DNA from: CAG-390 sp045636385
GTDB lineage: Bacteria; Bacillota; Clostridia; Oscillospirales; CAG-272
Reading direction: 5' to 3'
Assembly (NCBI GenBank): GCA_045636385.1
Contig: JAZTXK010000026.1
Location: 1-64,000 of the forward strand
Length of the DNA stretch: 64,000 nucleotides
This document shows positions 58,945-64,000 of this stretch, piece after piece (position 1 is the first letter of the stretch; each line of letters opens with the position of its first letter). Position numbers and translations under genes: made by a program. Below the pieces are notes generated by a model. The model ran no database searches, was not told the DNA's origin, and worked only from the letters and a program-made list of their open reading frames with translations.

Positions 58945-60438
58945 TTAGCCAAGAGTGCTGATGATCTTTGTGAGAGATCTTTCCCAAGCTACCTTGTTTG
59001 CCTTGTAGTACGTAGACCAGGAGGGAGTATCTGTTCCCGCTGCCTTACGGAACGCGGAGAAGCAGTTGAGCTGGTCTGCGAAGAGCTTACCGGGATCGAA
59101 TACGAGGGTGTTGTGGAGAAGGTCGAACATTCTCGCATTTTCGAGAGTATCGAGGTAACGGTACTGGAACGCCTGCTCGTAAATAACTGTGGTGAGGTAA
59201 CGGTAACCGTAAGATCCGAGACATTCAAGAACTGCCGCGGACATATCGGGATCGTTAGCGTTAGCGGGGATGGAGAACATACTTACCCAATAGCTGGTGG
59301 TGGTGCAGTAGTTTTCCTGGTTATCATCGTACTTGGGGAAGGGGAGGATTGCAAAGTCGAAGCCTACTTCCTGGAGATAGTTCTGAACGTCTGCAACGGT
59401 ACCGCAGTTGAAGAGAACGTTACCGGAAGCAAATCCGTTTTCCTTATTGGTGCCAAGAAGCTCTACGTCTGCGTTATCATAGAGGAAACGGTTCCAAGTC
59501 TGGTACCAGTTCTCAAGACGCTCGCCCGAAAGCTCGGGGGACATAATGAGCTTGCCGTCGGCATCCTTCTCAACGAAACGGAATCCACCGCCGTAGAAAA
59601 GGCTGTCAAACTGAACGTTATCGGTGAAGGTTACGCTGTAACCGGGAGAACCGTCGGGGTTAAGTCCGGTAACAACACCGAGAGAGATCTCAGCGAACTT
59701 GTCGAAGGTCCATTCGCCGGACTCAACGAGCTCATATACGTTGGGGAGGTTGTAGGTTTCTGCAAGGTCGAGGTTGCAGTGAACCGAGTGAATGTTACGT
59801 ACGAGAGTACCGGTGATATCGCCGGTGATGAAGTAGAGGTTGTCGTTGATGCTGCAGGATTCGAGAATGTCCTCAGGCCACCAAGCGCGCTCGTAATCAA
59901 GATACTGTACCTCATTGAGGTCGAGGTAGAGGTTCTTCATAGCGCCGATGGGAGCTGCAGGGGTGTACTGACCTACAAGGTCGAATGCGTCCTGATTACC
60001 TGCGGCAACGTTAGCCTCAACGGTGGTGATGAAGGAGTTTCTGTTGCTCCAGTCACCGGTCTGCTTGGAGATGGAGAACTTGATGCCAAGACGCTCCTCG
60101 GTGCGGACCTGACGGTTGTAGATAGCGTCGTGGATCTTGTCACCGGTAGTGGTGCCGTCCTCGTTCCATTCCCACTGGACCTGATTGGACCAGGTGAAGA
60201 GAATGAATTCCTTGTCGCCATAGTTAAGCTCGGGGAGTCTGTCGAGCTCGTAGCCATTTTCGTCAACGGGGTATGTAGTTTCTGCGGGTTCGGTAGAGCC
60301 GGCTACGGGAGCTTCGGTGTCGGCGGCTGCGCCTGCGGTGGTCTCGTCGGTTTCAACGGGAGTGTTTGCGCAGGAGGCAAAACAGAGCACGAACATCAGA
60401 AGCGCCATAAACGCGGCTGTGATGCGAATCTTTTTCAT
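58945..60438 (-). CDS. Extracellular solute-binding lipoprotein, pair 2 copy b
   Basis: 497 residues from ATG 60438 (AAAGGAAT upstream). Signal peptide, lipobox FASC (Cys23), linker with TTAGAAADTEAPVAGSTEP. Binding domain with KEFILFTWSNQVQWEWNEDG, HDAIYNRQVRTEERLGIKFS, ERAWWPEDILESCSINDNLY and GDITGTLVRNIHSVHCNLDL. Very similar over its full length to the next gene upstream (60646-62142). No permease or ATPase nearby. Ligand unknown. Confidence 0.88.
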   Translation of the reverse strand: MKKIRITAAFMALLMFVLCFASCANTPVETDETTAGAAADTEAPVAGSTEPAETTYPVDENGYELDRLPELNYGDKEFILFTWSNQVQWEWNEDGTTTGDKIHDAIYNRQVRTEERLGIKFSISKQTGDWSNRNSFITTVEANVAAGNQDAFDLVGQYTPAAPIGAMKNLYLDLNEVQYLDYERAWWPEDILESCSINDNLYFITGDITGTLVRNIHSVHCNLDLAETYNLPNVYELVESGEWTFDKFAEISLGVVTGLNPDGSPGYSVTFTDNVQFDSLFYGGGFRFVEKDADGKLIMSPELSGERLENWYQTWNRFLYDNADVELLGTNKENGFASGNVLFNCGTVADVQNYLQEVGFDFAILPFPKYDDNQENYCTTTSYWVSMFSIPANANDPDMSAAVLECLGSYGYRYLTTVIYEQAFQYRYLDTLENARMFDLLHNTLVFDPGKLFADQLNCFSAFRKAAGTDTPSWSTYYKANKVAWERSLTKIISTLG

Positions 60439-60471
60439 GTTTATGATTCCTTTCATAATATAGTTAACATA

Positions 60472-60500
60472 ATAATACCATTTTTTTACCCCGTTGTCAA
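60472..60500 (-). promoter_or_regulatory. Promoter of pair 2 copy b
   Basis: Minus strand TTGACA (60500-60495), 17-base spacer with CGGGGTAAAAAAATGG, TATTAT (60477-60472). The spacer is repeated in the promoter of copy a (62177-62205). Confidence 0.85.
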
Positions 60501-60516
60501 GATGTTTTTCAAAACA

Positions 60517-60545
60517 TTGACAATGGCGTTTATTTTTGTTAAAAT
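60517..60545 (+). promoter_or_regulatory. Divergent plus-strand promoter with no gene after it
   Basis: TTGACA (60517-60522), 17-base spacer, TAAAAT (60540-60545), back to back with the promoter at 60472-60500. It would start a short transcript ending at the hairpin near 60606. Confidence 0.55.
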
Positions 60546-60551
60546 TTAAGG

Positions 60552-60640
60552 CGTAAAAGGTGCGTTTGACTTGTTTTGCGCTATGCTATTCTTTGAATTT
60601 GCAGTAAAAATAACACCCGCCAAAGCGAGTGTTATTTTTA
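60552..60640 (+). ncRNA. Candidate small RNA between the pair 2 lipoprotein genes
   Basis: About 89 bases run from a plus-strand promoter (60517-60545) to a hairpin and T-run (60606-60639). The interval holds no start codon with a ribosome site followed by a frame of useful length. Antisense action on the convergent lipoprotein mRNA end is possible. Prediction only. Confidence 0.35.
60606..60639. terminator. Terminator of pair 2 copy a (and of the candidate small RNA)
   Basis: AATAACACCCGC/GCGAGTGTTATT hairpin with a 4-base loop, with T-runs on both strands (one C-A mismatch when read on the plus strand). Confidence 0.82.
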
Positions 60641-60645
60641 TGTAA

Positions 60646-62142
60646 TTAGCCGAGAGTTTGGATGATCTTATCGAGCGATCTGGACCAAAGCTTACCGTTG
60701 GTAGCATAGTAGCTGCTCCAAGAGGTGCTTCCGGTTTCTGTTGCTGCCTGACGGAATGCCGCGAAGCAGTTGAGCTGGTCTGCGAAGAGACGACCGGGAT
60801 CGAATACGAGGGTATCGTGGAGAAGGTCGAACATCTGCGCGTTCTCAAGAGTATCGAGGTAACGGTACTGGAATGCTTCCTGATACATAACGGGAGTCAG
60901 GTAACGGTAGCCGTAGGAGGAGAGACACTCAAGAACAGCCGCGGACATAGAGGGATCAGGTGCATTGGTGGGGATGGAGAAGAGGCTGAGCCAATAGCTT
61001 GTAATGGTGTAGTATTCTTCCTGATCCTTGTCGTAAAGCGGGAAGGGAAGAACTGCAAAGTCGAAGCTTACGTCCTGAAGGGAGTTCTGAACGTCAGAAA
61101 CGCCGCCGCAGTGGAAGAGAACGTTGCCGGAGGTGAAGCCGTTTGTACCGTTGATAGCGAGGATCTCAACGTCCGAGTTATCAAAGAGGAAGCTACGGCA
61201 GGTCTGGAACCAAGCCTCGAGGCGGTCGCCGGTGAGTTCATCGGACATAACAAGCTTGTTGTCAGCATCGTGCTCAACGAAGCGGAAGCCTGCGCCGTAG
61301 AAAAGGCTGTCGTACTCAACGTTGTTGGGGAAGGTTACGCTGTAAGCTGCGGAGCCGTCGGGGTTGATGCCCTGAATGGTGCCGAGAGCAACCTCTGCAA
61401 ACTTATCCATAGTCCATTCCTTGTTGTTTACGAGCTCGTAAAGGTTAGGAAGCTGATGGCTTTCAGCAAGATCGAGGTTTGCGATAATACAGTGGATGTT
61501 ACGGACGAGTGTTCCGGTAATATCACCGGTGGTGAAGTATACGTTGTTGTTGATGTGGCAGGATTCCTGAATATCGGAGGGCCACCAGGGGCGTTCCCAA
61601 TCGAGATATTCGATCTCGGAGATGTCGTGGTAGAGTCCCTTCATAGCGCCGATGGGAGCTGCGGGAGTGTACTGACCGACGAGGTCGAAAGCATCCTTAG
61701 CGCCTGCGGAAACATTAGCTTCAACAGTGGTGATGAAGGAGTTACGGTTGTTCCAGTCACCGTTCTGCTTGGAGAGAACGATGTCGATGCCGAGACGCTC
61801 CTCTGTTCTTACCTGACGGTCGTAGATAGCGTCGTGGATTTTTTCACCGTTGGTGGTGTCATCCTCGTTCCACTCCCACATTACCTGGTTGGACCAGGTG
61901 AAAATAACGAATTCCTCGTTATTGTAATTGAGTTCGGGGAGTCTGTCGAGTTCGTAGCCGTTTTCGTCAACGGGGTAGGTGGTCTCTGTGGGTTCGGTAG
62001 AGCCTGCTACGGGCGCTTCGGTGGATGCGTTCTCGCCTGCGGTGGTCGTTTCGGGGTCAACTGGAGTGTTGGCGCAGGAAGCGAAGCAGAGCGCGAGCAT
62101 CAGAAGTGCCATAATTCCGGCAAAGATGCGGATCTTTTTCAT
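60646..62142 (-). CDS. Extracellular solute-binding lipoprotein, pair 2 copy a
   Basis: 498 residues. Signal peptide, lipobox FASC (Cys23). Linker with TTAGENASTEAPVAGSTEPT. Binding domain has EEFVIFTWSNQVMWEWNEDD, HDAIYDRQVRTEERLGIDIV, ERPWWPSDIQESCHINNNVY and GDITGTLVRNIHCIIANLDL. Closest paralogue is the gene at 58945-60438. Own promoter and terminator; the two copies are not in one operon although head-to-tail. Ligand unknown. Confidence 0.88.
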   Translation of the reverse strand: MKKIRIFAGIMALLMLALCFASCANTPVDPETTTAGENASTEAPVAGSTEPTETTYPVDENGYELDRLPELNYNNEEFVIFTWSNQVMWEWNEDDTTNGEKIHDAIYDRQVRTEERLGIDIVLSKQNGDWNNRNSFITTVEANVSAGAKDAFDLVGQYTPAAPIGAMKGLYHDISEIEYLDWERPWWPSDIQESCHINNNVYFTTGDITGTLVRNIHCIIANLDLAESHQLPNLYELVNNKEWTMDKFAEVALGTIQGINPDGSAAYSVTFPNNVEYDSLFYGAGFRFVEHDADNKLVMSDELTGDRLEAWFQTCRSFLFDNSDVEILAINGTNGFTSGNVLFHCGGVSDVQNSLQDVSFDFAVLPFPLYDKDQEEYYTITSYWLSLFSIPTNAPDPSMSAAVLECLSSYGYRYLTPVMYQEAFQYRYLDTLENAQMFDLLHDTLVFDPGRLFADQLNCFAAFRQAATETGSTSWSSYYATNGKLWSRSLDKIIQTLG

Positions 62143-62176
62143 TGTATAGATTCCTTTCTAAAATATAATTAATATA

Positions 62177-62205
62177 ATGATACCATTTTTTTACCCCGCT
62201 GTCAA
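62177..62205 (-). promoter_or_regulatory. Promoter of pair 2 copy a
   Basis: Minus strand TTGACA (62205-62200), 17-base spacer GCGGGGTAAAAAAATGG, TATCAT (62182-62177). Confidence 0.87.
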
Positions 62206-62231
62206 GAAGTTTTGCAAAAATATGCAAAAAG

Positions 62232-62260
62232 TTGACAACGGGGTGTTTTTTATTTATATT
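62232..62260 (+). promoter_or_regulatory. Promoter-like sequence, plus strand, antisense to the mutase end
   Basis: TTGACA (62232-62237), 17-base spacer, TATATT (62255-62260). It points into the 3' end of the mutase gene. Similar placement to the divergent promoter at 60517. Confidence 0.3.
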
Positions 62261-63948
62261 TTAGGTTCAAAGGCAGCCTTGAGTGCCTCATGCTTTGCCT
62301 CGGCAAGTGCCTTGTCTGCGGCGCAAACGCAATAGTAGAACTTACATTTAGGCTCAGTTCCGCTGGGACGAACGGCAACCCAACAGCCGTCCTCGAAGAT
62401 GAAGCGGAGAACGTCGGACTCGGGGAATCCCGCTGCCTTCATCTCGTCGGAAAGATAATCTTCAACCTTAACCACCTTCACACCGCAAACCTCAGCGGGA
62501 GCATCGGCGCGAAGACCTGCTGTGAGCGCGGCGATCTTTGCCTTGCCGTCAAGTCCGGGGAAGTAGAAGTTCGACTGCGAATCAAGGAAGTATCCGTATT
62601 TCGCGTGAATTGCGGCGAGAACGTCGATGAGAGTCAGACCGTAATTCTTGTAGTAAGCCGCGGCCTCGCAGAGCATGAGTGACGCCTGAACGCCGTCCTT
62701 GTCGCGGACAAAATCCGAGACCAGACAGCCGTAGCTTTCCTCATAGCCGAAAACAAATCCGTAATTGCCCTCGGCGCGGTGGCGCGCGATCTTTTCGCCG
62801 ATGAATTTGAAGCCCGTCAGCGTCTTTTCAACCTTGACGCCGTATCTTTCGCAGATGCGGTCGCCGAGATCGGAGGTAACTATAGTCGTTACCATATATG
62901 CATCCGAGGGCAGAGAACCGCCGTCTGTACGGCGTGAAAGGATATATTCAAGCAGAACTGCGGCAGATTGGTTTCCCGTCATAAGCACCATTTCGCCGTC
63001 CTTGTTCAGAGCGGCAACGCCGAGACGGTCGCAGTCGGGGTCGGTAGTGATGACGATGTCCGCGCCCGCTTCCTTTGCGATCTTGAGTGATTCGGTGTAA
63101 GCCTTCGGCGACTCGGGATTGGGCGACTCGGTGCCCGAAAAATCGGGATCGGGGGCGCACTGTGAGAGGACGGGGATCACCTCGTAACCGCAATCTGCAA
63201 GCACGCGGCGTACGGGTACGTTGCCCGTGCCGTGCTGAGGCGAATAAACGACCTTCAGCTTTGCGGCACTTTCGCGGTCGCGCGAGATCGAAATATTTTC
63301 AACGCGCATAGCGTATTCGTCATCGATCGTGGAATCAAGCATAACGATTCTGTCTCCCGCTTCCTCGAGAGTGAGGCAGGGAACGCGGAGCTCATCCTTG
63401 ACCTCGCCGACGAGAGCGATGACCTTCTCGCTTTCTTCGAGAGAAAGCTGGCAGCCCTCGGAATCATATATCTTGTAGCCGTTATATTCGGGCGGATTGT
63501 GTGAAGCCGTGATCATAACTCCACCTGCCGCACGCATCTTGCGAACGGAGAAGGAGAGCATGGGAGTGGGATGAAGCGAATCAAAGATATAAGCCTTAAC
63601 ACCCGCGGCGGCAAAAACACCCGCGGTCGCAAGCGCAAATTCGCGCGAGTAGCGGCGGTTATCGTGCGAGATGACAACGCCCTTTTCTGCGGCATCCGCG
63701 CCAAGGCTCTTGATATACTCGGCAAAACCGAGGCTGACGCGCATAACGGTATAGATATTCATTCTGCCGATTCCCGCGCCGAGAATACCGCGCATACCGC
63801 CCGTGCCGAATTCAAGCTCGGCGGCGAAACGCTCGGCAATAGCATTTTTGTCATCCTTTATAGAAATAAGCTCTGCCTTGATGTCGGGCGCAATACCCTC
63901 AAAACCAAGCCAACGATCAAAGTCAGTCATATACTTTTCGGTAGACAT
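62254..63948 (-). CDS. Phosphohexomutase (phosphoglucomutase/phosphomannomutase family)
   Basis: 564 residues from ATG 63948 (GAGGAG 6-7 bases upstream). Markers are FGTGGMRGILGAGIGRMN, the active-site serine loop MITASHNPPEYNGYKIYD, the metal loop TTDPDCDRLGVA, the sugar-binding GYEESYGCL and the phosphate-binding RPSGTEPKCKFYY. This is the long (PgcA-type) group found in Bacillota, interconverting hexose 1- and 6-phosphates. With galK it links galactose and cell-wall sugar metabolism. An additional in-frame start 6 codons upstream is less likely. Promoter mostly outside the window; a -10 TATAAT lies near 63985. Confidence 0.95.
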   Translation of the reverse strand: MSTEKYMTDFDRWLGFEGIAPDIKAELISIKDDKNAIAERFAAELEFGTGGMRGILGAGIGRMNIYTVMRVSLGFAEYIKSLGADAAEKGVVISHDNRRYSREFALATAGVFAAAGVKAYIFDSLHPTPMLSFSVRKMRAAGGVMITASHNPPEYNGYKIYDSEGCQLSLEESEKVIALVGEVKDELRVPCLTLEEAGDRIVMLDSTIDDEYAMRVENISISRDRESAAKLKVVYSPQHGTGNVPVRRVLADCGYEVIPVLSQCAPDPDFSGTESPNPESPKAYTESLKIAKEAGADIVITTDPDCDRLGVAALNKDGEMVLMTGNQSAAVLLEYILSRRTDGGSLPSDAYMVTTIVTSDLGDRICERYGVKVEKTLTGFKFIGEKIARHRAEGNYGFVFGYEESYGCLVSDFVRDKDGVQASLMLCEAAAYYKNYGLTLIDVLAAIHAKYGYFLDSQSNFYFPGLDGKAKIAALTAGLRADAPAEVCGVKVVKVEDYLSDEMKAAGFPESDVLRFIFEDGCWVAVRPSGTEPKCKFYYCVCAADKALAEAKHEALKAAFEPKI

Positions 63949-64000
63949 TAAGATCTCCTCTTTCAAAAATAATACCTTAATATTATACTATATTTGCGCG

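Noticed and set aside
58939..62172. Long plus-strand frames opposite the pair 2 lipoproteins
   Set aside because: Both begin without a ribosome site and correspond to strand-reversed codons of clear lipoprotein genes.
1..64000. Insertion sequences, prophage, integrase or attachment sites
   Set aside because: No transposase, integrase, recombinase or phage structural frames and no long flanking direct repeats could be seen.
1..64000. rRNA or tRNA genes
   Set aside because: No cloverleaf-like arms with CCA ends or conserved rRNA segments were recognised in the intergenic spaces.

Overview
The window looks like chromosome from an endospore-forming member of the Bacillota (class Clostridia, probably an uncultured gut-type Oscillospirales or Christensenellales relative). 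The reasons are a set of sporulation genes (cotJABC, spoVAD-spoVAE, sigK, spoIIE and a SigH-like sigma factor), a CIRCE-controlled groESL operon, AGGAGG-type ribosome binding sites, TTGACA-N17-TATAAT promoters, and many lipoproteins with Thr/Glu/Pro-rich linkers behind the lipobox. I see no rRNA, tRNA, CRISPR array, transposase or prophage. No gene-free stretch exceeds about 280 bases; most gaps hold a readable promoter and/or hairpin terminator.

Layout. 1-3.8 kb (minus strand): SGNH hydrolase, tRNA-dihydrouridine synthase, ECF sigma factor, zinc-finger anti-sigma factor and a truncated EEP hydrolase, read as one operon. It has twin operator-like palindromes at its promoter and an internal ECF-type promoter between the sigma and anti-sigma genes. 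3.8-8.7 kb: a membrane zinc-ribbon protein, SigH-like sigma factor, double zinc-ribbon protein, cotJABC, an AT-rich pair (unknown protein plus tyrosine-phosphatase-like protein) and a DUF4364 regulator. 8.8-15.3 kb: homoserine dehydrogenase, glycosyltransferase, AGCS symporter, groES-groEL, a small membrane protein. 15.3-21.5 kb: solute-binding lipoprotein, aldose-epimerase-like protein, spoVAD-spoVAE, Ig-like surface protein.

21.5-39.6 kb is dominated by exported hydrolases: three tandem paralogous MBL-fold lipoproteins, an alkaline phosphatase lipoprotein, a fourth larger MBL lipoprotein and an EEP lipoprotein, interleaved with sigK, a papain/CHAP-like SH3 protein, spoIIE and a sugar isomerase. 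Five of these exported enzymes (four MBL, one phosphatase) share one or two copies of an N-terminal module of about 110 residues, built onto two unrelated catalytic domains. This is the most unusual thing I see in the window.

39.7-51.4 kb: FAD-dependent oxidoreductase, TIR-Sel1-TPR protein, a galK-membrane protein-walJ-rlmH-WG-repeat protein run, MATE transporter and a second sugar isomerase behind an operator-like dyad. 51.5-64 kb: GLUG-repeat surface protein, two pairs of paralogous solute-binding lipoproteins with no permease or ATPase nearby, glyA, gpsA and a phosphohexomutase. One of the tandem solute-binding duplications kept its promoter and terminator and has a candidate divergent small RNA between the copies.

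All functions are inferred from sequence reading alone; no database search was run.
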